In this document: piece after piece, positions 37,301-48,024 of the stretch
Position numbering within the stretch: position 1 is the first letter of the stretch
Layout: every line of letters starts with the position of its first letter
NCBI GenBank assembly: GCA_963693285.1
Contig: OY848918.1
Coordinates: forward strand, 21,959,484 to 22,023,483
Direction of reading: 5' to 3'
From: Xestospongia muta
Lineage: Eukaryota > Porifera > Demospongiae > Haplosclerida > Petrosiidae
DNA: 64,000 nt
Program-made: the position numbers and the translations under genes
Notes under the pieces: model-generated
What the model was told of the DNA's origin: nothing
The model's database searches: none
The model's input: only the letters and a program-made list of their open reading frames with translations

Positions 37301-40300
37301 AGGTAATAGTGTAGGTGTTGATTGTGATGGTGTTTTTGAAAAGGAATTTGAAAAAGATGAAGTTAAAATTGTGGTTCCAATCCAACAGACTTTAGTTTGT
37401 ATGACAGATGTGGAAGGAGAGATACAAGAGGGAGTAATGGATGACTGAACATCATTTAAAACACATGCTATATCTGGTAGATCACTCTCACTTTGATTAT
37501 TAGTCATGTTTAAACAGTTGCTAGGGCAACGGTTCTGAAAACAAAATGGAATTAAAGTACATAGTTCAGAGACGTTGAATAACTCGTTAGGTGAGGGGGA
37601 GTGTGGGTTTATGATGATACCTGATGTTGTGTTGATACAAGCATAGTTTTCAGTGGATCGTTTGCGAGTTGTGTGGGAAACAGACTTTGTGTTTCGGTTC
37701 ACTGTACCTTGACATCTCTCATTACTTTGAAACGCAGTTTTATTTAACCATAATATATTATCATAGGAACAGCAATGGGCGTGATATTCAAAAGTGATTT
37801 TTTTGAGGAATGGAAAAGTTAAATCAGAACAGAGAGCATCATCGTAAGCTCCACGACCTCTGGGAAATGTTTTCAGTCGTTTGCAGCCTTTAACATTGAG
37901 AGTTTCTAAGTAATATCGAAGACCATCAGCTGGAAAATGTGAAATGTCAGTATATGAAAGATCTCTGTGTTAAAGAAGATAGTATAACATTTATTTATAA
38001 ATGATAATAACTTAAAACTTACAAAGATGTAATACTCAAACCAACGAAAAATCCAGTCTCAATTAAGTGAAGGTTACCATTTAGTGAGAAATCACTAATA
38101 ATAGAATGACAATATTTTGGTACATTAAAAAGCAAGATAACTTACAGATGAGTGAGATAACAAGAGTCTTTAAACGTCCCATTTCTTAAGACATACAAAT
38201 CATTACTTTTCATAGTTCTGTAAATGTATTAATTATAATAACATTAGTTATAGTAATAGCTAACTAACAGATTTGATAACTGAGCACAACCTTCTACATT
38301 ATCATATGAAATAGATGTAATCCTGTTATAGTTGACATTCCTATTATAGCAGATAATACATTTCTCTTAACTATAACAATACTTACATTACAATAAGCTC
38401 TGTTAATCCAGCAACTGTTGGAAATTGAGTCAGTCTGTTACTTGTAAGTGTTCTATCATAAATGTAAAAAATTAAATGAATCTAACAATAATAAATTATA
38501 TATATTGCAATAATAAATGGATATATAGCAGCAATGGATACATAAATGGAACTAATGGATGTAGTATAAACAAAATGGATCAACAGTAGGTATAACACAA
38601 TAGATGTAAAGTCTTGTCAGTATATGTACTTTGAATAGTAATAATACATAGTCAAGTTACACAACAGACACACGATGGTCCAGATGTTCAAAAACATTGT
38701 TTATTTATTTATAAGTAACACTTGGTCAATCAATAACAACAGATTATCAACAAATTTGATATGAATCGAAGTAAGTATATCTTTCTTTCATAAGAGTGGT
38801 GGTGTAAAAAAAGAATGTGTCATAAAATGAAAACCCTATTGTATTTCTAACAGACTCTCATTTATACAAGTGTGGGAGACTGTGTGGCGACAGTGACACT
38901 GCACTTATCAGATATCAAATAGTGACAATCTGATATATCAAGTTTTGTCTTAAAATAAAATATTTCGGGGTCTGTTAAATAACAAGCATACTTTGGTAAT
39001 AACAGATGTTACGTGAAAATAGATCAATAAACACAATTGTAACAGAGATATTAGTAACATCTGTTTTCCTCCAGGCTGTTTAACAAGTTCAGATAACAAT
39101 CACAGATCAATTGAGGGCAATGTAATACAATACAGGTCATTTGAATTATGAGGAGTTAGAAATTTTGACTTGTTAAAATATAGTGACACTATGATGAACA
39201 ATCCCATTAATGTTTTCCAATATAGATGAATTTGATTGGTCGGATACAATTAAACCACACTCTAAGCATTAAATTCATAATTGACCAATCAGATTCATTT
39301 TAATTACAAATCATATCTGTTTAGACATAATACAGTACCATGGATAATTAGAAAAAATACAACAGCAATGTCATTGAGTAAACATCAAATACATACAGGA
39401 ACCATTTAAGAGGAAATAGTAATCAGTTTAACCATGTACCACCATAAGTAATAGTAATATCACTTACAAGTGTGTAAGGCTACTATTCAAATCAATGAGC
39501 GCATCACTGGTTATTTCATTGAGTATACCATCTGTCAATTCTCTGTAGGAAATCAAAGGAAAATCACTAAATAACTTTAGACACATACACGTGCATCTTA
39601 TCTTACATGTAACAGTATCTTATTACATTTGGTGTACTAATATACTTAATAATAGCTACTCCTACAGTAGGTAATGTAACTATGGAAGTGAACTAGCTAG
39701 CATCATGTATCTCAAAGGTGTTGCACCTGCGAAATATTATTTAATGCACTTACAATCTTTTTAAATTAGGGAATGGCGCCATATGACTTCTGTTAAGGGT
39801 TCTGAATTGACCACCAGTAATATGTCTGAAAAATAAAGATGTCTTGACCATAATACTAACACTACACAATATAATGTATATTATTATACTAGACATGTTT
39901 AGTAGGTGATGATCTAGTGATAGTTTTGATAAGAGCAAGTAACACTCCCTAATTAGTTAGTGATGTTATTATAAAGGGATCCATATTACATGTACATATG
40001 TAATGTGGATTTGTGTGAGGGATATGTACATTCTAATCAATGTTTTGTCTTTGATGAATGTCCTCAATTGCAAATCTGGTCATAGTTAACTAAGCAAATA
40101 CTATTGATACACTTAATATGGTTATATTGAGTTCACATTTTGACAGAGTAATTTATTGCATTGTCTTTGTAATTGTAATCTAATTTGTGGGGACAAAGTG
40201 TCCATTCTTTGGCTGAATCACACTTTGTGTATTTCATATTTTACTGAGGCCTAATTTGTGGAGACAAAGTGTCCAATCTTTGGCTGAATCACACCTTGTG

Positions 40301-41562
40301 TACTTCATATTTTACTGAATAACATCTATAGTAAGTGGGAGATGTACATTCTGGTCTATGTTTCGTCTTTGTTAGATGTTCTCTAGTGTCAATTTAATCA
40401 GAGTCGATTGAGTAAATATTACTAGCAGTCTTAATATGGTAGCTTTGAGTTCAAATGTTGTTGAATAATTGAAATTAGTGTCTGTGCTATTGGTGCGATA
40501 AATTGTTCATTCTTTTAATTCATACTTTACTCAATGATATCTATAGGAAATGCCGAGTGTCTTAGCGCGAGGCAACTAATGGAGATCGGGCAGCAAATTT
40601 CACCATAGTTTCTATAGTTTTATATATAGGTATATATATGGTTCAGTTATATGCAGAGGAATTACATAATTGTTTTACTGAAACTTGGAACCACAGGTTT
40701 GCAAAAGAACATGATCAGTGATGTCCACAGTTTATTTAATGTTTAGTGATGCAAAAAATTTGAAGAGAGGAAAAACAGACATATTTAAAACAGCTAAAAG
40801 ATGTGTACAATACATCTAAAGCAATGTGAAGGTGAATAAGATCAAAGACTAAGTTAGAAGCTAGGTATAGAGAAATTATGCAACAAATGTTAAAGTTTAC
40901 TTTATCCTGGACAAACTAAGAGATCAAAGTTGCATTTGTTATTAAATCTAGCCTATTACCATGCAAGACAAACCCTGCATGTGTATCTACATAATCCTAG
41001 TTCATATTTTACTAAATGACATTAGAGAATTTTTATATTTTATTATAAATACTTCGTATTCCTAGTATTTGACATGTTTCAAATGCAATTCAGGAATTGT
41101 ATATCAATGTTATTTAATGTCACTGTAAAATAGACAGTACCTTTTATTTGATTTAATAGCTAGACTATTCCAGCTATTAACCCAATTAGGCACTTAAGGT
41201 CTACCCTTTATATGTGATATGGAGACATCAAAGAACTTGATGCAGCAACAGCAATACATCAAATAGCATATATTATACACAGTAATAGAATAGAAATGCA
41301 CTTACATTAATGTTATCTCAGGATAAATTTCATTCGAGACTGGAAATGTAGTAAATGGTATGGCTCCTTCATTAGGATAACACGTAATTGAATGAGAAGT
41401 ACACAGACAAAGGTGATCTTGAAATGCCTCTGGACAATTTGATGACTGACGTTCTTCTGGGTTAGCTCTAGGAACATGTGAGCTTCTTGCAATTAGAGGA
41501 ACATACAATATTTGGAACGTGATGACAAATAACAGTCTCTGCAAAGTGACCTTAGACTGCAT
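34337..41562 (-). CDS. Leucine-rich-repeat G protein-coupled receptor (LGR-like)
   Basis: Exon 1 (41306-41562) encodes a signal peptide and a Cys-containing cap. Exons of about 72 nt follow (near 39755, 39474, 38383, 38271, 38146 and 38029), each coding one leucine-rich repeat of 24 residues. The last exon holds a hinge with HCCSY, resembling the HCCAF motif of LGRs, then three Cys-rich modules (ECPSGD...CDDC...YQPYC), each followed by a basic RRKRD-type site, a Ser/Pro repeat, seven membrane helices of the rhodopsin class and a long cytoplasmic tail. The receptor core shows TIERVYS after helix 3 and NSCLNPLLYSF in helix 7, as in glycoprotein-hormone and relaxin receptor relatives. The ligand is unknown. 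Long introns at 39830-41300 and 38456-39473 hold only repeats. The modules with dibasic sites are unusual and suggest proteolytic processing of the ectodomain. Confidence 0.88.
36527..36805 (-). repeat. 27-bp coding minisatellite (Ser/Pro/Thr-rich stalk)
   Basis: Nine or ten tandem copies of a 27-bp unit encode repeats of the form SPLPSLSTQ in the LGR-like hinge. The units differ at few positions. The product would be an extended, probably O-glycosylated stalk between the second and third Cys-rich modules. Copy number is likely to vary between individuals. Confidence 0.93.
40019..40547. repeat. Diverged tandem repeat in LGR intron 1
   Basis: The block 40019-40318 is followed by a related, diverged block at 40337-40547. 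Both share a motif around tgtacattctg...tgtct and another around cttaatatggt...ttgagttca. Within the first block, a 67-69 bp unit starting ctaatttgtgg is itself present twice (about 40187-40253 and 40250-40318). No protein coding is seen. Confidence 0.8.
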
Positions 41563-42003
41563 CTTGACAAGCTACTGTCTAGCAGATAAGGAAAGTCAGC
41601 TTTGTTCTTTCCAACAAGGATGATAAAGAAAAGGTTTTTTCTGCTCGTAGATTTTCTCAAAGAAGGTAATGATAATAGTTTGTCGCTACTTCTCTTTTTA
41701 TAGATGCTCTAAAGCCCATCTCCCGCAGGAACAACATGTAAAACAAAACTATTTACTTCGTTGCTGAAACAAGACTACATATTTACGGACGTATACGGAA
41801 ACATTCTGAAATTTGTATTGAAATGAAATAGGGAATAAACCACAGTTCCGTATACTAACTATCGCAGGCCCACCCACAGTGCTGCAGGTATGATGTATTT
41901 ATTACAAATGATGTGTAACAACAGAATGCATGTTTACTCAGCGCATGATTACGTTTATGTTTATTTAGCATATAATTACTACTTAATAGTCACACAGTCC
42001 TTT
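41563..42003. other. LGR upstream region and CFAP90-like 3' flank
   Basis: Spacer between two minus-strand genes, containing the LGR promoter and the short 3' region of the CFAP90-like gene. No other feature is supported. Confidence 0.55.
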
Positions 42004-44015
42004 TTATAAATTTGTTCCACATGGACGATAGAATTCTCTTCTGACAACAGCCACTCTGACATGTTCCCTTGTGGGATGTTCAAGTGGTGGACGACTTCCA
42101 TATATGGTATTGGAAAGAATAGGTATTGTTTTATTGGTCTCTTCATCATGTACATTTAGACCCTAGATCAAGAATGAACAGATAAACAGATACATTGACT
42201 GTACTATAAAATAGATTTAATATTCATAGATTATCTTTAATGAATGAATAATATTATTGACATACATGTGTATGTTGTAGGTCATCTCTCTTTAATTTTT
42301 GGTTATATCCTTCGACAATGTGAAATGTTTGATCATAGACAGAGATATCAGCATGTTTCTTCTTGTTATTATAGTATGTGTAATTTACCTGAAGATCAGG
42401 CTAAAGAGAGAACATTAAATAATTTAAACATAACATCATATGCAAACTAGTGGAACTATACGTATTATTCAGATGTTGTAGGAGGTTTTTTATTTTGCAA
42501 CAGCCACTACAAACTTCACATTTTGACTTGACGTCATAATTAATTAGGATGTTTATATTTATATATTATTCTCTTAAGTGGTATATACATGGCTACTATG
42601 ACCACTGAACACTAATAACAACTTGTTAAATAGCAAATACGTTGGATCAAGTGTCTTCTTCATACTATAGTAAATTTGACTGGTTAATATTTCAATTTAT
42701 CTTAGATCACAAACAAATGCATCGAAGGTATACATTTGGCCGACAAAGTAAACTTGATACTATAATAATGGCCAATCAGTGACTCAACATATGGTAGAGT
42801 AGCTTCAGAATCATATTTATTATAATTATTATTATGTAATTTACCTGAAGATCAGGCTAAAGAGAGAACATTAAATAATTTAAACATAACATCATTTACA
42901 AACTAGTGGAACTATACATATTATTCAGCAGATGTTGTGGGCGGTTTTTATTTTGCAACAGGCACTACAAACTTCACATTTTGACTAGACATCATAATTA
43001 ATTTATCTCTAAAACTACACATGTAAGAATGTTTATATTAATATATTATTCTCTTAAGTGGTATATACATGGCTACTATGACCACTGAATGCTAATAACA
43101 ACTTGTTAAATAGTAAATAAGAACAAGTGTCTTCTTCATACTATAGTAAATTTGACTGGTTAATATTTCAATTTATCTTAGATCACAAATGAATGCATCA
43201 AAGGTATACATTTGCCCGACAAAGTAAACTTGATACTATAATAATGGACAACCAGTGACTCAACATATGGTAGAGTAGCTTCAGAATCATATTTATTATA
43301 ACATAGTTAGAGTTATAAGTCATTTCCATGGTAACATAAAAGTTGTGTAGGAGTATATACAGGTGTTTAGTATTAACAAACAAGTAATTCATAGAAAAAT
43401 GGCAAACAGTCATTATTCAAACCAGGTCACCATTAAATTGAACTGCGTGGATTTATTTGTAGTCTTTGATTGTGTGTCAGTCAATGGTATAATAAACTAA
43501 TGACCGCATACGCTTCAATAACTGTGACATTCTTTAATGCAACCAATATAGGTGTGGGTCTATACGTCATTACTACTCAATTATAGACAATTAATAAAAC
43601 TTAAACTTCAATGATTATCAGTAATTGAAAGAGAACAAAGATTGTTGATTCTCTAGTTGTATATTTAGTGTTATAAATAAACTATTCTAATACGGTAACC
43701 AGAGGCAGTTCAATAAAAGTAAACATTTGATTTGTATCATGATTTAAGACTACTTTGTAAAACAAATTGATAAAAAATTACATCTTTTTAAATCTACAGC
43801 AAATGTACTTTATGTATATCATTTACATAGCCAGTCTTACAATCCTGACATCATACCTTGTCTCTTTTATTATCAGATAACTTTGTTGCATTATGCTGAC
43901 AGGCTGTTTTTATTTCACGTGTAGTACTTTCTCTCCATAATTCTTTAATCTGCTCTGGAGTGTATGTCTTTAGTCCATAATTGGACATTTTATAACCTTC
44001 ACCTGGATAAGCCAT
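42004..44015 (-). CDS. CFAP90: CFAP90-like ciliary protein
   Basis: Two exons of equal length (43857-44015 and 42004-42162) join in phase 0 to a 105-residue protein. The second exon resembles the vertebrate CFAP90 (C5orf49) core: a GLNVHDEE segment, then an IYGSR element, a Pro/Glu spacer, and HVR...FYR near the end. CFAP90 is a small protein of ciliary doublet microtubules. The match rests on remembered family features and a short protein, so it is tentative. The start ATG at 44015 faces the stonin gene across about 390 bp. The intron of about 1.7 kb holds a local tandem duplication. Confidence 0.6.
42365..43305. repeat. Local tandem duplication of about 470 bp
   Basis: The segment starting at about 42365 (atgtaatttacctgaagatc) is repeated from about 42835 to 43305 with a few percent difference and small indels. 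It lies in the intron of the CFAP90-like gene. Short open frames differ between the copies, so it is probably non-coding. Confidence 0.9.
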
Positions 44016-44405
44016 TGTACATGAAGATCAGTAGAAGGTGTTAGGTGCTGCAGGCGTCCTTGGGTGGAGCTAAGGACGAATAATATACGGATATGAATGC
44101 GGATTTAATCACGTTGAAACCATACAATAGGATTAAGATTCCTGTGGTATGAGTACGACAGTCTTCCTGTCTTCACTAACGAAGGAGAGAAAGATCTTTC
44201 GCTGATTATCATTGTGTTTTCTATTCTATGGTGAGTTATCAATACAAATTAAAGGGTCAAATATATAACGTGATATTGTTATTAAATTTTGTTTAAAGTT
44301 TTGCAAATGTGCACTTAAATGTGTTAACAATTTTTATGTAGGTTTTATGTAGGTACTTTAGCTGTTAAAGTTTAATTTATAAAGTACTCTATTTTTATTA
44401 GATCA
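44016..44405. promoter_or_regulatory. Divergent promoter region, CFAP90-like / stonin
   Basis: About 390 bp separate the two start codons. A likely 5' UTR intron for stonin runs 44231-44401 (GTGAGT to TTATTAG), leaving a transcription start left of 44231 and under about 215 bp of shared promoter. Confidence 0.55.
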
Positions 44406-46475
44406 ATGGCTGAAGCTCAATCAATAAGTAATGCAGGGGAAGGTTCTGAAACTAAACCAATTGAAGGATTTGCTGATAGTTTCATAGACTCAGAGACAGA
44501 GTCACCTCAAAAAGAACCGGTTATAAAGAAAAATCGTTTTTCTGATGATTTTTCTGGTCTAGAGAGTCCATCTCATGCTACAATGAATGGAGGAACTGTG
44601 ATGAGAGCAGAGAACTGGGAACAGTTTGACATAGTACCAGATAGATCAGAGACTCCTACAAATGAGTTAAGTCAAGATGATGAGGAAGAGGATCATCACT
44701 CGTCTTTACCTGATATTCTTACTGATCCAGAAAAACCAAAAAATGGACCAGAACCAGTACGAGTCTGGGAAAGTTTTGATGATGATGCTATTGTTCGTCG
44801 ACGTCATACTAGTGAAGATGTTGAAGCAAGGCGACGTATTAAAAGTAATGATGATTTGGAAATAAATTCAGGTCCTCGAATTGGTGTGGATGCCGAGACC
44901 AACCAGTCGGAATGGACAGCCTTGAAAGACACATTTAAGAAGACACCTATTCAACCTTTAGAGGATTCATTGCCTTTTAGACGTACTCAAAGTTTGCGTG
45001 CTGATTCTCATCGTGCTGTGAGAATAGTGGATGCTCTCAAGCAACAACGTCGACTCAGTAATTCGAGTTTAGATAGAGATCCTCAAAGGACTATGTTTGT
45101 AAATGAAGATGAGTTAACTCGTAAGTTTAAGATGGAACGCCAGTGGGACATTTATCTCAAGCTAAATAAACGCATACCTGGTACCAAAACAAAATGGCTA
45201 CCAGTTAAAGCATCTGTCAGAGATGGTGTATTGTCGATTAAGAAAGGAGCTATACCAGCCACTAATAAAACAGATGTAATCCCAGCTGTTGTGGAAGATG
45301 TGGTTCTTCAACATAATCATTGTATGACTAACCCTGTACCACGAGTGTATGATCGACGTAGCAAGCTCCATCAAGTCAAGTTACAGCAAGCTGTAGTCCA
45401 AGAGAAACGAACATTAAAGCGTCTTCTTTTAATGGAACATGTGACTACATGTAACACATTGCTGAAATTGGGATCTCATGACCTGAATATCATTCAGACT
45501 TTTCTAGAGGCTATCAATGAAGCTGTCCGTCAGTTACCAGTAACACGAGCAAGGGGTGTGGCTTATCGTGTCAATGAAGTATTTGTTGATGTTAAAGAAT
45601 CGTCCGATATATTAATGAATTGTGATGGAGCTGTTTTAGATCGAAAATCTTTAAGTAGAATTTATGTACAAGCTTTTCTTACTGGTGCTCCTGAATGTAA
45701 ACTAGTTCTTAATGATATCGAATTTACTCTAATGCAAGGAAAGAGTTCTCTCACACAGAGCATGAACAGGCAAGTCCGTCTAGTAGATATTGTATTGCAT
45801 CCATGTGTTAATCAAGAGTTGTATACATCTTCTCGTGAGATTAGATTTCAACCTGTAGATGGCTCAACATTTGAGTTACTGCGTTGTTCCATTGACCCAT
45901 ATATCTCTCCTCCTATTAATTTATCATGTTTAATGGAGTATAACCAGACCCAACATAGTGTTAAGATTACTTCTTCGTTTATCGTTCGTAAGAAACATAA
46001 CCTCCGTCAACGACCAATAACTAATCTTATCATTAAATTTCCTATACCATCATCCTGGAGTAGCCTCTTTTTAACAGAGTCTAAATTTGGTACACAACGT
46101 TCTATTGGCTCCACAGCCAGTCTGCGTGGAAGTTTTCGTCGTAAAATTAAAACTCGTGACTGTCAAATTGAGACTCATCTTGGTAGCGCCAGATACGAAT
46201 TAGAACATCAAGCTATTATGTGGCGTATTGGTACTTACAATACCACAACACAACCTCATACTTTTGAGTGTCAGATCACGCTAAAATCTGGCATGCAAAA
46301 ACCAGATATGGTCAATGAGAAAGCTGAAGTAACTTATACTGTCCCAGGAACATCAAATGGTCTTGCTGTTAAAGGGTTTCAAGTTGAGGGATCTACAGCT
46401 CCTGAAACATGGGTTAAATATGAGATTCAATATCGTTATGAAGTCCAAATGTTCCCTGATTTATCAATAGATTAA
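44406..46475 (+). CDS. Stonin-family endocytic adaptor
   Basis: A single coding exon of 689 residues. The N-terminal 220 or so residues are acidic and Ser-rich, with short EWTALKD and WEQFD motifs that look like endocytic-partner peptides. The rest fits a stonin homology region followed by a mu-homology domain (about 240-689), the layout of stonins, which sort synaptotagmin-type cargo into clathrin-coated vesicles. The MHD includes RGVAYRVNEVFVDV, the typical opening of that domain. The ATG at 44406 is preceded by a spliced leader. An intronless coding region is unusual beside its heavily split neighbours. No NPF motif was found in the N-terminal part, so binding to EH-domain partners is doubtful. 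Confidence 0.8.
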   Translation: MAEAQSISNAGEGSETKPIEGFADSFIDSETESPQKEPVIKKNRFSDDFSGLESPSHATMNGGTVMRAENWEQFDIVPDRSETPTNELSQDDEEEDHHSSLPDILTDPEKPKNGPEPVRVWESFDDDAIVRRRHTSEDVEARRRIKSNDDLEINSGPRIGVDAETNQSEWTALKDTFKKTPIQPLEDSLPFRRTQSLRADSHRAVRIVDALKQQRRLSNSSLDRDPQRTMFVNEDELTRKFKMERQWDIYLKLNKRIPGTKTKWLPVKASVRDGVLSIKKGAIPATNKTDVIPAVVEDVVLQHNHCMTNPVPRVYDRRSKLHQVKLQQAVVQEKRTLKRLLLMEHVTTCNTLLKLGSHDLNIIQTFLEAINEAVRQLPVTRARGVAYRVNEVFVDVKESSDILMNCDGAVLDRKSLSRIYVQAFLTGAPECKLVLNDIEFTLMQGKSSLTQSMNRQVRLVDIVLHPCVNQELYTSSREIRFQPVDGSTFELLRCSIDPYISPPINLSCLMEYNQTQHSVKITSSFIVRKKHNLRQRPITNLIIKFPIPSSWSSLFLTESKFGTQRSIGSTASLRGSFRRKIKTRDCQIETHLGSARYELEHQAIMWRIGTYNTTTQPHTFECQITLKSGMQKPDMVNEKAEVTYTVPGTSNGLAVKGFQVEGSTAPETWVKYEIQYRYEVQMFPDLSID

Positions 46476-47096
46476 TTTTGATATTAGTGAGTAATGTTTT
46501 AATTGTTTTCCTCTTTAAAATACTATATTTGTTGAGTTAGAAGATGAATTTGTTATTAATCACCTTTTAAATCGTAATGATCATTTTATTATCAAGTGTG
46601 ATGCATTTACTTTAAAGTTTATTTTATTCTTTACTGAAAGTATTTTTAAATAACAATTTATTTATTGTAGATGTTTGAACATTAAAATTATACCATCTGG
46701 TATGCATATGTTTTATTGTTCAACACCCAGTTATAAAGTTATTATAAGTGATATTATGATATATGATAGTACCCACTCTTTGTAGTAGACCTATTTTTAC
46801 TCAAAACAAAGTAGTAGTAGGATGATATCAGTAATAATATTCACAGATGTTCATGTACATGTAGTAGGCTTTGCTGAAGCCAGACTTATATCTACTAAGA
46901 TCTTTATCTACTTTGAACTTAACAGGTACTGTCAGCAATATGATATAGTACACCCTAACTGCTAATGAGCTAGTGACAACAAATATTTCATTTGTTGTAC
47001 AAACACTGAGTTATAGTATATTAAGTGAAGCTTTATAATAAGTTTCTAATAGTAGAGATAACTGCTTTGAAATATTGTTTGCTTTCTAGTATTGCC
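46476..47096. other. Convergent 3' spacer between stonin and CIB
   Basis: Two genes end towards each other here. No coding region or RNA gene is recognised; only AT-rich 3' UTR-like sequence is seen. Confidence 0.55.
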
Positions 47097-47925
47097 TTAT
47101 ATGGTCATCCTGAATAAATCCACAAAATCAGGAGCTCTTGATACGACATGTTCAAATTCAACGTAAGACAACTTTTCATCTTGATCAAGATCTGCTTCTT
47201 GAATGACATGATCAACAATGAATTTGATTTCGTCATTAGTTAGATTGTCACCTGATAAAGTGACTCAATTATTAGTAGAAATTGTATGAAGTAATACTTG
47301 TAATGGAAATGATTGTCTCTTCTATGTCGTCTTGACAGAGGTAGGCATCACAATTAAAGTCATAAATTCTAAATGCATAAGCTGATTTTAACTCCCAGGG
47401 AGCTCCTGTATAATAGATAAATGGATTAATGGATGTATAAGAAATGGTTGAATGCTAGTAATGGATAAATGAACTCTAAAAAATGGACACATTAAGATAA
47501 CAATGGATGTGTTACTATAATAATGGATGCAAAAGCAATAGAAAGGATGCATGGATTTATTATGTCACATACCTTCACTGAACACTGAACACATATCTAA
47601 AAAATCATCAAATGATAGACCACATCCGTCTGTTGAAAATACTTCACATATACGAGATTTAAATGGATTTTCTCGCAATTCTGGTAAATGCTGCACCTCT
47701 GTAAATGATAAACTATAGAAAATAATATAAATTATATTATTTACATATAAAACTGTTATAATTGGTCTACCGAGTATGCAGGTCAGCTTGGTGTGGGTTA
47801 ATTTTTTCAGGATTTAAACTTGAAAATCTTTTGTATATGTCACGGATTTGTTTGCTAGTAAAGAATGTGCACTCCTGATATATTGCAAGTGTTTCTGGCT
47901 CAAAGAGACTGTTCTGGTTACCCAT
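47097..47925 (-). CDS. Calcium and integrin-binding protein (CIB2/3-like)
   Basis: A small EF-hand protein of about 185 residues in several exons. It begins MGNQ, a myristoylation-type N-terminus as in CIB proteins, followed by YQECTFF, then PELRENPFKSRI, the family signature before the EF hands. FSFDD-type and DFNCDAYLCQDD segments cover the middle hands, and DLDQDEKLSYVEF is a canonical last EF loop. The end, RAPDFVDLFRMTI, matches the CIB C-terminal helix. The ELRENPF and YDFN features point to the CIB2/CIB3 branch, which in vertebrates works with mechanotransduction channels and integrins. The start at 47925 is 99 bp from the divergent ARHGAP11A-like start. Confidence 0.9.
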
Positions 47926-48024
47926 TGCTAGAGGTTTTAATTTCCCCTTAATTTAATTATTCGTCTCCTAGCAACTACGATACAGCCAATCAAAATTCAG
48001 TATCATTTTTTGAATATTGACAAC
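47926..48024. promoter_or_regulatory. 99-bp bidirectional promoter with CCAAT box
   Basis: Only 99 bp separate the start codons of the CIB gene (minus) and the ARHGAP11A-like gene (plus). A CCAAT element (agccaatc) lies at about 47985. Both 5' UTRs and the core promoters must fit in this interval, unless leaders are spliced. Confidence 0.65.

Noticed and set aside
42244..42450. Small plus-strand open frame in the CFAP90-like intron
   Set aside because: Overlaps the local tandem duplication and is not kept open in the second unit.
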